A stretch of 64,000 nucleotides of DNA from Ascaphus truei (lineage: Eukaryota > Chordata > Amphibia > Anura > Ascaphidae): assembly GCA_036426205.1 (NCBI GenBank), contig WSYH01000269.1, positions 62,001 through 126,000 of the forward strand, read 5' to 3'. The notes beneath the pieces were generated by a model. The model saw only the letters and a list, made by a program, of their open reading frames with translations, ran no database searches and had not been told where the DNA came from. Shown here in pieces: positions 20,553 through 31,768 of this stretch. How positions within the stretch are numbered: the stretch's first letter is position 1; every line of letters starts with the position of its first letter. The position numbers and the translations under genes were made by a program.

Positions 20553-21500
20553 TGTGATGAATCAGGGGATTCCTTCCCCTTCTTTCTCTCCCTCTGTCCC
20601 ATCTCCTTCAATCCCTCTACCCTTTCCAACTCCTGTCCCGCTCCATCTACCTCGCTCACGAATCCACTGCCTCAGCGCAGGCCGCGCGGTTCCCGAACCC
20701 CTGCAGTGATGCTCCCCGCTCCCTGACACCCGCTATACCCGCGGTCAGTGCCTCACCTTCCCTGGCGGCTCCATCCGCTCCTCTGCCTACCTCCATCGGG
20801 GTACCCGCGGCGCTCCGTGCGCCTGGTGACGCAGCCTGTGCGCGCGCTCCCTCAGCTTGCAGAGGGCGCGCGCACATGCTCCTCTTCTTGGGCCTGCCAC
20901 GTTCCTGACTCCTCCTCCCAGCCCCTACAGGCCATTCCCCTGACTGCCCTTTCTGTCTCCTCTTCTCTCCCTGACCTATCCCTGTTGTCTCCCACTTCTC
21001 TCTCTGCTCCTCCCCTCTCTCCTATTGGTGTGTCTCCCTTTATAATCCCTGTCTGTCCTCTCTATCGTCGCTCTGCATAGTTCCTGTTTCCCTGTGTGTG
21101 CTGACCTATGCTATGCTCCCTCTGTGTCCCTGCTGTATCCTGCTCCTGTGTTTACTTTGGATTTCCCTGGCTTTGACCCCTGCTTGTCCTGGACTACAAT
21201 GCTCTCTGTACCCCTTTGAACCTTGCTAATAACTCTTCCTTGCTGACCTCTGGAATCCTTGGACCTGGCTTTGTACCTGACGACTCTACTCTCTGGACCC
21301 CTGGACATTGGCACACGGACACGGCCATTCTTATGCTTACACCACCAGACGTTGCAAGTATCGTTAACCACTCTCACTACAGGCCCAGCAACGCTATACC
21401 ACACTCCGGGCTTGCTCCCACTGCTGTGGGTATGTGGTGTAATACCGTTCCCACCTCAGTACTGGGGTCTTGCCAGGTCTGCGGGCATGCAGACGTGACA
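20553..21500 (+). repeat. Solo LTR with perfect GCGCT target duplication
   Basis: 948 bp, TGTGATGAATC...GACGTGACA, flanked by GCGCT at 20548-20552 and 21501-21505. It interrupts the integrase frame of the Gmr1-like element: DLRKR resumes across the gap. It shares CCCACCTCAGTACTGGGGTC with the LTR at 33421-34276, so I place it in the sushi-like family. A TTTATAAT sequence near 21037 could be its TATA box. Confidence 0.8.
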
Positions 21501-22344
21501 GCGCTTCCTAAGGTCTAGTACATATTGCAGGGTATTCTTAGAAGGGGACCGCTGTTCCTCCCAGGACTCCTTTAGGAGGTCTAGGATACCCCGGGGTTGG
21601 CGGCCATACAGCATCCCTTTCAGAGTTCGGTTAAATCTTTCCACCAATCCGTCAGTCTGTGGATGGTAGACCGATGTCCGAACAGACGACCTCTAGTAAT
21701 TTTAAGACATCCTGCATCAGTTCAGCCATACAATTTGTACCTTGGTCTGTCAACATAACCTGGGGAAGTCCAACTCGTGAGAACAGCTCCAACAACTTGT
21801 TGGCTACTTGCTTCGCCATTGCTGTTCTCAGGAGGAACGCCTCAGGATACCTTTTTGCATAGTCAACTATTACAAGAATAAACCTGTGTCCTTTCGCAGA
21901 AGGTTCTAGAGGTCCTACCAAGTCTACCCCAATCCTTTCAAAGGGAACTGACACCAAGGGTAGAGGAACGAAAGGGGCTGGTTTTTGTCCCTTCGGACTA
22001 GTTAGCTGGCACTCCTGACATGCCGCACATAACTTAGCAATATCACTATGTATCCCTGGCCAATAGAATCGGGACGAAATGCAGTCCAATGTTTTATCCC
22101 TGCCCAGATGATCACCCCAAGGGACAGTATGAGCTAGAGTGAACACAGATTTAACAAACGCCTTGGGAACCAATATCTGTCTGGTGACCTCCCCTGTTTG
22201 TGTCTGCCTATTCACCCTATACAGGATATCATTTGATAATTCAAAATGGGGGAATACTATCACCCCCTGTGCATTTAAAATCTGCTCATCAATTTTTACC
22301 ACCTTGTCATACTGTCTAGCAAGGACTGGGTCTTCCCTTTGCCT
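21501..22344 (-). pseudogene. Integrase of second Gmr1-like element
   Basis: The frame 22302-21652 has the HHCC finger (HTVPWGDHLGRDK, CAACQEC), the first core Asp in GVDLVGPLEP, and the second in LTDQGTNCM. A one-base deletion near 21700 shifts the frame before the HPQTD...VERFNRTLKG segment, which continues at 21647-21506. Upstream it is in frame with gag-protease, separated only by a UAG at 22345-22347. Confidence 0.8.
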
Positions 22345-23613
22345 CTAGCGAAAGTCAGGGATGTATAGGTCTGGTAAATCTCCAGGGCCCATATCCCCCT
22401 CCCTCTGGCCATCCCCAGCCATCACTTGTAACCTCTGGCTACTAGAATGGTCACCTTGAGACCCAGATTTCTGCAACCAGTCCTGTTTGTCGGAGCGTCT
22501 TTGCTTCCGAGTCTTTGGAACCCTGTGTCGGCTGGGGAAAAGGTCTGCCGAGAAGGGGAACAGTTTGGCAGGGTTCTCCTGAGCCACAGAATAAGGCTCC
22601 TCGTGAGAGACTGGGGCCATTAGGTCCGAAAAGAAAGGCCAGTCCCGGCCGAGCACAACGGGGGCAGGGAGCCAAGGAGCGACTCCTACTTCGAGGTAGG
22701 CCTCCTGAACCTTTACCTGTAGCCGGATTTTGGCAGTCAGATACCGTCTTACATCGCCATGTATACATTCTATGCTCCATGGAGAGTCAAAAGAACACAC
22801 GTTAGGCGGTAACAGTCCCTGGAAGACCAGAGTTTTCCCAGAGCCCGAATCTACAAGGGCGTGGACGGTTTTTCCCCCAACCTGGGCTGGAAGTAGCCAG
22901 GGCTTGTAGTTTTCTCCAGTGGAGGCCGAGGCGACGGTCCTGCCGAATGAACAATCCATCCGTGGACAGTCCACATGCCCGTGGCCTTGTTCTCCGCAGG
23001 CGGAACATGGAGAGGGTTCCCTCGTAGGAGGGGGCCATGGATAGCGCTCTGCTGGACCGGACACTGGAGACGAGGCATCTGGTGGGTCCTTAGGGCCACG
23101 TCCTCGGAAGCTCCTCTCATTTTGCGACGAGCCGACATCAGGGTCTTGGCGGGGACCAGCATTTGGACTCCGCCCTTGCTGGAACGACTGCTCCTTCCGT
23201 TGGACTTGGCGGTTGCGCGTGGACGGGCCGTAGGTTCCCCGTTGATCCGACCTCCCTCTTTGGGCATCCGCAAGTACCAGTGGTGTCAGATCCGTCGGGT
23301 CCAGGACACTCGCCTGCTCCTCAGCCCCAAGGAAGTTCTCCACAAGTCGGACCGCCAAAGCAAGGGTTTCAGCAGCGTGGCGTTTTACCCACGAGCGTAC
23401 AGAAGAGGGTATTATTTGTAGGAATTGTTCCAAAACCACCTGCTCAAGAATTGCCTCCTTAGTGCACTCCTCGGATTGTATCCAGCACGTACACAAGTCC
23501 AATAACAGCTGAGCGAGGACCCGGGGTCTCATCTTAGCGGTGTACTTCATGTTCCAGAACTGCTGCCGGTAGGTATATACTTTACTGTGTATTTGTGTCA
23601 TTGGAAGTGGCAT
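22345..23613 (-). CDS. Gag (SCAN-like) and aspartic protease, 5' truncated
   Basis: 422 residues. The SCAN-like stretch is near the start (YRQQFWNMKYT...TKEAILEQVVLEQFLQIIP...AVRLVENFLG). A CX2CX4HX4C zinc knuckle, CSACGEQGHGHVDC, follows at about 23020-22960; the 2.1-kb copy has lost it. The protease motif is ALVDSGSGKTLV, with VLGRDWPF downstream. The N-terminal coiled coil is absent because the element is cut at about 23.6 kb. The frame ends IPDFR-UAG; the plus-strand copy has CAG at this codon and the frame continues into integrase. Confidence 0.75.
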   Translation of the reverse strand: MPLPMTQIHSKVYTYRQQFWNMKYTAKMRPRVLAQLLLDLCTCWIQSEECTKEAILEQVVLEQFLQIIPSSVRSWVKRHAAETLALAVRLVENFLGAEEQASVLDPTDLTPLVLADAQRGRSDQRGTYGPSTRNRQVQRKEQSFQQGRSPNAGPRQDPDVGSSQNERSFRGRGPKDPPDASSPVSGPAERYPWPPPTREPSPCSACGEQGHGHVDCPRMDCSFGRTVASASTGENYKPWLLPAQVGGKTVHALVDSGSGKTLVFQGLLPPNVCSFDSPWSIECIHGDVRRYLTAKIRLQVKVQEAYLEVGVAPWLPAPVVLGRDWPFFSDLMAPVSHEEPYSVAQENPAKLFPFSADLFPSRHRVPKTRKQRRSDKQDWLQKSGSQGDHSSSQRLQVMAGDGQREGDMGPGDLPDLYIPDFR

Positions 23614-23655
23614 TTGGCTCTGTCTGTGTTCTATGTTCTGTCCTTATTTTAACTT

Positions 23656-24315
23656 CACTGGACTAAGCCAGATTTCCCCACCCACTGGACTAAGCCAGAC
23701 CCCGACTCACTATAGTTTGTGTGTGCTGCAGGAAAAGTCCTTAGATAGGGATCCTTCCCCAGTAGTGTGTCAGTGAGAGACATCAGCAGCTGAACACTGC
23801 ACAAGTGGTGAAGTATAGCCATGGTCTGGGACCAGATCCAAGCTTACATTATCAGAGACTATTTTAAATGGGTACAATCCTGCCGGAGGCCCCTCCAGAG
23901 GCAGCCGCCTACGGATCAGCGCAGAAGAGGATCTTGCAGATCGTGGCATGGGACCATGTCGCAGATCCATGGACTCAGCTGCTTGACCTGGTTTGGACTA
24001 AGACCAGGGAGGTATGATATCCACTTACACCAATGGCCAAATACACTGTGGGTAGCGCTATCCCACACATGCTCTTTGGGGAGGGACTAGTCTGTGGACA
24101 CTAAGGGGTTAAGTGCCCAGGCACTCCAGTACTTTGGGGGTTCCACCCAGGAGGTGTTACTGTGTGGGAGCGGCCTTGAAAGGCCTTGTCATTCCTGTGT
24201 TGTGGATTACATATCAGTAAATACTGTTGATATATACCTGTGTGTAATTACTCTGTTTATTGGTTCCTGTGAGAGGCTCACAGGCCGCTTCTCCATGAAC
24301 ACCCTTCGGTGACAA
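23656..24315 (+). repeat. LTR fragment, PNMA-gag gypsy family
   Basis: Aligns with 26690-26820 followed by 30499-30950: shared GACATCAGCAGC, GAACACTGCACAAGTGGTG and GGGTAGCGCTATCCCACAC. It lacks the first third and the last part of the LTR. At about 24315 it passes directly into RNase H sequence, so gag, protease and RT have been deleted. Confidence 0.65.
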
Positions 24316-25935
24316 GTGGACATCTGCCTGTGAAAGGGTCTTCAACGGACTAAAAAAAAGCCTGCCGGAAGCCCCGGTCCTGGCTTACGCTAATCCGTAT
24401 AAACCATACATCCTGCATGTGGATGCCAGTTTAAACGGGCTGGGAGCTGTGCTACACCAGATGTATTCTACTGGCCTTTGCCCAGTTGTGTACGTGAGCC
24501 CCAAGTGAGCAGAACTACCCAGTTTATAAGCTTGTGTTCCTTGCCCTCAAGTGGGCTGTAGTCGAGTAACTCCACGACTACCTGTACGGAGTTTCCTTCG
24601 AGGTCAGAGCGGACAACAACCCTCTGACGTATATCCTAATGTCTGCCAAATTGGACGCCACTGGCCACAGGTGGCTAGCAGCCCTCCCCAATTACCAGTT
24701 TACTTTGAAATATAAACCAGGACCCTCTGAACATAGGAGCCGACGCCCTATCTAGGAGACCTGGACTAAGTACGACGCCCCCTGGGAAGACAGCTCTGGC
24801 CTGATGGATCTAGTCTGCATGGACTTCTTGTACATCGAACCAGACTCACAAGGCATCGGTAATGTCCTGTTAGTGACAGATCACTACACCCGCTACTCTC
24901 AAGCGTTCCCGACAAAGGACCAGAAAGCTCTCACAGTCGCCAAAGTACTGTGGGAGAAGTATTTTATACGCTACGATCTGCCAAATCGGATGCACTCCAA
25001 CCCGGGAAGAGACTTCGAGAGCAACCTTATCAAGGAGCTTGTCAAGCTACCAAATATTCAGAAGTCTAGGACTACTCCGTATCATCAAGAGGGAGACGCT
25101 CTCCCAGAAAGATTCAACCAGACATTGTTAGTCATGCTAGGCACACTAAAGGGCCCTCACAAGGGCGAATGGAGCAAGCACGTGGAAGCACTAGTGCATG
25201 CATACAATTGCACCAGGCATGAATCAATGGGGTACACACTGTACTTCATGATGTTCGGGCGAGAGGCACGACTGCCAGTGGATATCCGCTTAAGGGTATC
25301 TACTTATAGGGTATCAACATGGCTCACTACCGATACGTGAAGAGACTTCTGGAAAGCCTACACCTGGAAAAATCCACCGCCCAACTAAACGCGCAGAACA
25401 AATGAAGATATGACCACAAAGTCCGCTTTCGGATCTTTGGCCTGGAGACGCTGTTCTCCTATGCAACTTAGGCATCCCCGGCAAACACAAGCTGGCCGAT
25501 CGCTGGAGAGAAGGACCCTTTGAAGTAGTCCCATGATGCCAGGCCTTCCTGTCTACTGCATACGAGACGTGGATGGCAGGGTAAAGGTCTGGCACAGAAA
25601 TCGCTTGTTACCAATTCCGCAAGTGGGTGAGAGTGATTCTGAACCAGAGACTGTAGTAACAGATAGGGAGCCAGAAGTGTCTGCAGAGACTCCCACTTCA
25701 GTAACGAAGACCACTCAAGATCCTTTGGAGGGAACCTCCTCAAACTTCAATGGAGACTGGTGGGCACCTCCCGAAGGAGCACTGGTTAATGGGCCTGTGC
25801 CTCAAGAACCCTCACTAGCGGGTTCAACAAGTCACCCGCTGGAACCCCGAAGTCCAAGTTTTCACCCAAGAAAAGACTTTGTTCAACCCAGTTCACCCCT
25901 CATGAGAGTCGAGGCCTCAAGCCCACGATAAGCTC
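24316..25935 (+). pseudogene. Gypsy RNase H and integrase remnant
   Basis: At about 24380-24480 a frame reads APVLAYANPYKPYILHVDAS, the start of RNase H. The 178-residue frame 24804-25340 is integrase core: CMDFLYIEPDSQG (first Asp), HSNPGRDFES and ALPERFNQTLL (Glu). The second catalytic Asp, normally in HSDQG, reads Asn here, so the enzyme would be inactive. HEALV/HAYNCTRHESMGYTLY follows. After 25400 the C-terminal region (FEVV...VYCIRDVDGRVKVWHRNRL) is frameshifted. It probably belongs to the same family as the 9.6-14.1 kb element. Confidence 0.75.
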
Positions 25936-26223
25936 TCCAACGATGAAGTTACCGAGACAGAGCCTCGCAGAAGTCATCGAGAAAGATACCCTCCTACTAG
26001 AGTGGCATATGATTAGCTAGGGCCCCCCCATTATGAGTCTCAGCAGCAAGCTAAGAATAAACTAGCCTCCGTGATCAACATGTTCATTGAAATATACAAT
26101 ATTGTTTAGAGCCTGCATGAGTTAAGTTGTATATTTACCCTGCATATTTATTATATAACTTGTGTCATGTTTGTGCTACGTTGTTCCAAAGCGGGGATGT
26201 TGGTGTCTCCACCAGGGGCAGGA
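25936..26223 (+). other. Non-coding tail before the 3' LTR
   Basis: AT-rich sequence with no frame. It ends in CCAGGGGCAGGA, a probable polypurine tract directly before the TG of the LTR. Confidence 0.5.
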
Positions 26224-26932
26224 TGTAGCCGTGTCCCCCTGCCCCCCCTTACGTTCAATGCGGGAGCGGGGAGAGGGAGGCTAATGCGATTGTGGGCAGC
26301 GGTTTGGGAGTTGCGGCAGCATGCAGGAGGCAGTAGAGGGGCAACCGGATTGCCGGGAGCTCCGGGGTGGCTGCAAGTAAGGGGACTGCCATATTTGACT
26401 TGCCGCACATGCACAGAGGAGGCGAGACACCCCGGCAGCCATTACCAAAGATTGCGCATACGCATTGAGTAGTAGCAGCGGCGGCCAATATACAAGGGGC
26501 TCTTCGAGGGACTACATACCCAGCAGCATCAGAGGCTGCCACCACATGGTATAGGAGGGCCAATAGGGCTGCTGGATTAATGGCCAGGAAAGATAGGTGT
26601 TTGGAACGAATGCAGGGACCACACCAGTGGGGAGCAGGACTGAGAGGTTGAAGGTAATGTCCAGGGAGCAGTGCTCCGCTGGACTAGGCCATATTTCCCC
26701 ACCCAGGTTCAAGATAGACCCCCGACTCACTGTAGTTTGTGTGTGCTGCAGGGAAAGTCCTTAGATAGGGATCCTTCCCTAGTAGCGTGTCAGTGAGAGA
26801 CATCAGCAGCAGAACACTGCATACATCCAAGAGTTCTCAAGAAGTTAAGCTCAGTAATAGCCAAACCATTATATTTAATATTCAAGAACTCCATTTCCAC
26901 AGGCTCAGTACCACAAGATTGACGTAAAGCAG

Positions 26933-28014
26933 GTGCCTATATTTAAAAAGGGAGCTAGATCACAACCGGGAAATTACAGACCTGTAAGCCTGACTTCAAT
27001 AGTATGGAAACTACTTGAAGATTTAATACGGGATAATATTCAGGAATACCTAATGGAAAACAAAATTATTAGTAATAGTCAGCATGGATTTATGAAGGAT
27101 AGATCATGCCAAACTAACCTTATTTGTTTCTTTGAGGAGGTAAGTAGGAATTTAGACAGGGTAATGCAGTTGATGTGGTCTACTTAGATTTTGCAAAGGC
27201 TTTTGATACGGTTTCACACAAGAGGTTGGTGTACAAAATAAAGAAAGTTGGACTCAGGAATAATATATGCACCTGGATTGAAAACTGGTTAAAGGACAGA
27301 CAACAGAGGGTTGTCATAAATGGAACTTTTTCAGGTTGGGCTAAAGTCGTGAGTGGAGTACCTCAGGGATTGGTACTGGGACCCCTGCTTTTTAACTTGT
27401 TTATTAATGACCTTGAGGTTGGCATTGAGAGCAAAGTCTCCATCTTTGCTGATGATACTAAATTGTGTAAGGTAATAGAATCAGAGCAGTATGTAATTTC
27501 TCTTCAGAAGGACTTGGAGAGACTGGAAACGTGGGCAGGTAAATGGCAGATGCGGTTTAATACAGATAAATGTAAGGTTATTCATTTGGGATGCAAGAAT
27601 AAAAAGGCGACTTACAAATTAAATGGAGATATATTGGGAGAATCCTTGATGGAGAAGGATTTAGGAGTGCTTGTAGACAGCAGGCTTAGCAATAGTGCCC
27701 AAAGTCATGCAGTAGCTGCAAAGGCAAACCAGATCTTATCTTGCATCAAACAGGCAATGGATGGAAGGGACGTAAACATAATTATGCCCCTTTATAAAGT
27801 ATTGGTAAGACCACACCTTGAATATGGAGTACAATTTTGGGCACCAATCTTAAGAAAATACATTATGGAACTAGAGAGAGTGCAGAGAAGAGCCACCAAA
27901 TTAATAAAGGGGATCGACATTCTAACTTATGAGGAGAGGCTAGCTAAATTAGATTTATTTACATTAGAAAAGAGGCGTCTAAGAGGGGATATGATAACTA
28001 TATACAAATATAAC
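26933..28014 (+). pseudogene. CR1 ORF2 reverse transcriptase
   Basis: The first frame (26933-27187) has PIFKKGARSQPGNYRPVSLT. After a -1 shift near 27175 the second frame continues VYLDFAKAFDTVSHKRL (catalytic Asp), SGVPQGLVLGPLLFNLFIND, and the catalytic box FADDTKLCK. The C-terminal part HLEYGVQFWAPIL and RATKLIKGIDILTYEERL follows, broken at 28014 by the PLE. The last piece (KELFIPWAVQRT...GKGIQGYTK) is at 29996-30251. The endonuclease is absent because of 5' truncation. Confidence 0.8.
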
Positions 28015-29994
28015 AGTAGGAAGGATCCGAAGATTCCAGCGGTGCACAGCTTGTAGAGATGAGAGACCAGCAAAGTGTAGATTAAAAATGAAATTTTATT
28101 GAAAAAACATATGGTATGGGGGACACACTCTGACGCGTTTCGGACCTGCGTGGTCCTTAATCATAGAGCTGATTCGCGTCTCCATTACCCCCTGTCTTAT
28201 AGTGTAAAACCCCTCCCCCTTGCGTCATTGCGCTGTGTGTTTTGGCGCGAGAAATCGATAACTAGTCTATACCTAACAGCTGTGTATGAGCGCGTGTTGG
28301 AGGGTGCAGTGAATATTAATTAGCCATGTGCTGTTCTCTACTATCAACACACGCACGCTGTGGGTTGCTAAGTGACCGCAGTAAACACTGCCTACGTCAC
28401 GGACAGATACAGTGCAAACACTGAATACGGACACGGACAGATACAGTGCAAACACTGAATACGAAGCCCGCAATACAAGACAACAGAATGAAGCATCAAC
28501 ATCTTATGATCTGAGAAGCCAGAGAACGGCAAAAAACTCAACAAAGGGACAAGGCGCTCAAACAAAAGACGGGGCACTAAAGAAAAGGAAAATGGACCCA
28601 TGATAGAAAGCAATAATGTTATAAATATCTCAGGGGTCACCATTTCCGATGGAGAGATGGCCGTGTTGAACAGAGGTTTAAATTTTGCACCAATGAGGGA
28701 TTTCAATCTGTTCAACACGGTCATTGATCTGCAAAAATATGTTCGAAAATTGTCTCTCAAAAAATGTTTTGCAAAGGATCAAAGGGTCACTGAGTCCCCT
28801 CCCCTGTGTGAGGGGGGCCTTGTTGACCCCCCTCACACAGGTGATGAGACTCAGACAGATAGATTGTCCTTCAATGAATATGTCACCATACAGAATTTGA
28901 CAGATCTAGATACAGACAACACAGTGGTAGACGCCGTTGGGGAGGAGGAACAGTTTTTGTTCCTTAGTGGCACTAAACATACACAATTTAGAAATAGGTC
29001 CATTTTTTGTCCATCCTTTTCAAAGGGTCCTCATTTACAAACATACGAACGGCTTGTAGAGCAGGATTTGCAGGCCTTGGCTAAAGGCTACATGTTCACT
29101 GCTCCCTCTTTTGATAACCTATCTAGAGTGGATAGGATGAATCTGAATATACTAAAAAAGAGATCCGATATCATTATAAAAAATGCGGACAAAGGGGGAG
29201 CAGTGGTCATCATGCACACATCAGCCTATCATGCAGAAGCACTTAGACAATTGTCAAATATACAGGCATACTGCAAATTGGACAAAGACCCCACTCAAAT
29301 GTACCTAAGGGAAATTTATGATCTGTTAACAAAGACCCCACTCAAATGTACCTAAGGGAAATTTATGATCTGTTAGATCTGGGCAGAGAGTTAGGAGTGA
29401 TCAACAATCGTGAGTCAACCTATTTGTACAATTCCGTTCCGGTCGTGCCTATCTTTCACCATCTCCCAAAGATCCACATCTATAGGAAAGCAAATTCCAA
29501 AAACTCTCTGCTCAGATCAAACAATGCCCACCCGAGACCCCTGATTAAGGGAATACCCAAAGGGCAATATTTAAGATTAAGGAGACTATGCTCCACTGAT
29601 AAGTCCTTCTTGGCACAAGCTGATGAATTGAAGAGCAGGTTTAGAGAGCGTGGCTATGATGAGGGGGACCTTGAGAATGCCTTCCAAAATGCCCTAAAGA
29701 CCGATCGCAATGATCTGATTAAGAAGAGGAAACCTGGGAAGTCCTCGAAACGGGAAGGGGCAGCACAGGTCCCACTCTTCATAACCACCTTCTCTAGACA
29801 GGCAGAGCAAATACGGCACATCTTGCAAAAACACTCAGGGGTTCTGCAATTGGATTCTGAACTAGATCCATATACTATACACAAGCCTAGAATAGTATTT
29901 AAGAAGGCAAAGACATTTGGAAATTCTGTATCCCCCAGTTTATTTTGCTCAAAAAAGAAAAACAACACACAGCTACCAAGGGGATTCTTTAAAT
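28015..29994 (+). mobile_element. Penelope-like element inserted in the CR1
   Basis: Begins with an inverted tail (28015-28330 region) carrying AATAAA in reverse near 28095 and, on the minus strand at 28126-28168, a hammerhead-like motif. Plus-strand PLE coding sequence follows at 28600-29930. The flanking LINE bases ACAAATATA and AAATGTAT suggest a short target duplication. Most of the RT palm is deleted. Confidence 0.7.
28600..29960 (+). pseudogene. Penelope-like ORF (N-terminal domain and RT end)
   Basis: The frame 28600-29355 has the PLE N-terminal pattern LNRGLNFAP...FNLFNTVIDLQKYVRKLSLKK and later IKNADKGGAVVI. A 47-bp tandem duplication (29282-29328 and 29329-29375) shifts the frame. 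The next frame has HHLPKIH, then jumps to RPLIKGIPKGQYLRLRRLCS and ELKSRFRERGYDEGDLENAF, the post-RT region. The catalytic palm between them and the GIY-YIG nuclease are missing. Confidence 0.75.
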
Positions 29995-31107
29995 GTATTT
30001 GGGGACAGTACAAGGAGCTTTCAAAAGAACTGTTCATCCCATGGGCAGTACAAAGGACTCAGGGCCATTTCTTAAGGTTGGAGGAAAGGAGATTTCACCA
30101 GCAACAAAAAAAAGGGTTCTTTACAGTAAGGGCAGTTAAAATGTGGAATTCATTACCCATGGAGACTGTGATGGCAGATACAATAGAATTATTCAAAAAA
30201 AGGTTGGACATCTTTTTAGATGGGAAAGGTATACAGGGATATACCAAATAAGTATACACGTGAAGGATGTTGATCCAGGGATTAATCCGATTGCAAATTC
30301 TTGGAGTCAGGAAAGAATTTATTTTTCCCCTTATGAGATATCATTGGATGATATGTCACTGGGTTTTTTTGTTTGCCTTCCTCTGGACCAATGAGTAAGT
30401 ATAGATATAGGATAAAGTATCCGTTGTCTAAATTTAGCATAGGTTGAACTTGATGGACGTACGTCTTTTTTCAACCTCATCTACTATGTAACTATGTAAC
30501 AAGTGGTGAAGTATAGCCATGGTCTGGGACCAGATCCTGGCATTCATTATCAGAGGGGTACAATCCTGCCAGAGGCATCCGCCTACGGATCAGCGCAGCA
30601 GAGGATCCTGCAGATCGCGGCACAGGACCACGTTGCGGATTCACGGACTCGGCTGCTTGGTTGACCTGGTCTGGACTAAGACCAAGGAGGTATTATATCC
30701 ACATGCACCAACGGCCAAACACACTATGGGTAGCGCTATCCCACACATGCTCTTTGGGGAGGGACTAGTCTGTGGACACTAATGGGTTATGTGCTCAGGC
30801 ACTGCAGTACTTTGGGGGTTTCACCAGGTGTTAGTGTGGGTGCGGCCTTGCAAGGCCTTGTCATTCATGTGTTGCGGATTACACCTCAGTAAATACTGTT
30901 GATATATATCCGTGTGTAATTACTGTGTATATTGCTTCCTGTGTGGTGCTCCTCCCACTTCGCTGGGTTCCCTCGCAGGTGGTGGTGCTGCACCAAGGCG
31001 AACAAACGATACCCCAGGCTCCCAGTAGCGGAGGCTCAGGCCTTCGGTAGCCAACCAGGTGACGACAGTACCGGTAGTCTCTTTAGTCAGGGGGAAAGAG
31101 GGCTACA

Positions 31108-31586
31108 CACACATTCTAGCATTGCGTGTTCGGTGTGTCTTCTTAGATTCTGACTGGTCCTTTTCCCTGTCACAATCCCATTTACACATATGCGTATTTG
31201 TGAAAATATATTTTCTTATCAGTATGGAACTAGAATATTTTTTTAGTACAAATATTTCACACCCAGTTTTTGTCTTAATATTTTTTCACTTGCTTTATTT
31301 TCTATATAAGTATTGTGACACTCATCTATAGTTCTATTCATAAAGATGTAGTAGCTGTTCTGGTTGGTGGTTAATTCAATGTTCTTCATCTTATTCACAA
31401 AGACACAGGAGCACATGACGGCTTCAAACGGACCAACAAGAGAGTTCTTCATAGATACAGTACAGAGCTTTCCAAAACTTCAGTACAGAGATTTGGAAAG
31501 CTTTTTATACATGAAGAAGTAACCTGTGAAGATTTAATGCTGGAATAGGTGCGATAACTGGTACTGCTGTTAAATTCATATACTCG
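31108..31586 (-). other. CYP2 3' untranslated region and flank
   Basis: Between the gypsy LTR end and the P450 stop codon. On the minus strand, AATAAA at 31294-31299 lies about 290 bp after the stop and is the best poly(A) signal. A short imperfect repeat (TACAGAGCTTTCCAAAACTT and an inverted partner) is at 31455-31510. No other gene. Confidence 0.5.
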
Positions 31587-31768
31587 TTAATGAGGAACGA
31601 AAGAAAGCTTGTAAGGCTTTGGAAAATTGCCCAGTCCAGACACATTCGGAGTGATGTCTATTTCCTCAGGTGGAAGAGGAGACTTCAGGGTAAAGTTCTG
31701 CAGTATTGTGATTAAGAAGATGAACAACTCCATCCGAACAAGGCCCTCACCGAGGCAGACCCGCTTCC
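31587..31768 (-). CDS. CYP2 exon 9 (residues 436-495)
   Basis: 182 bp including TAA. Acceptor TTCCGTAG|GG. Encodes [16 protein letters not shown] with the heme-ligand Cys 440, ending [11 protein letters not shown]. Separated from exon 8 by a 169-bp intron. Confidence 0.95.

Larger units (their letters stand above)
18288..23620 (-). mobile_element. Second Gmr1-like gypsy element (INT upstream of RT)
   Basis: On the minus strand: gag truncated at about 23.6 kb, protease, integrase (22.3-21.5 kb), then a solo LTR insertion, then integrase end, RT and RNase H (20.54-18.65 kb) and the 3' LTR (18738-18288). Gene order is the same as in 1536-8795, and the protein similarity is obvious along RT. The 5' LTR and the first part of gag are lost. 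An in-frame UAG and one frameshift are present. Confidence 0.85.
26821..30498 (+). mobile_element. CR1-like LINE, 5' truncated, itself split by a PLE
   Basis: LINE parts are 26821-28014 and about 29995-30498. Coding capacity runs from the RT finger region to the ORF2 end (GKGIQGYTK), then a 3' UTR that ends in two ACTATGTA units, the short tandem tail typical of CR1. It is inserted in a gypsy LTR. The LINE sequence is continuous if 28015-29994 is removed. Confidence 0.8.
26224..31107 (+). repeat. 3' LTR (PNMA-gag gypsy family) split by a CR1 LINE
   Basis: The LTR parts are 26224-26820 (starting TGTAGCCGTG) and 30499-31107 (ending GGGCTACA), about 1.2 kb together. The uninterrupted form of the junction, GAACACTGCACAAGTGGTG, is seen at 23807-23825. 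The inserted LINE lies between these halves. Confidence 0.75.
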
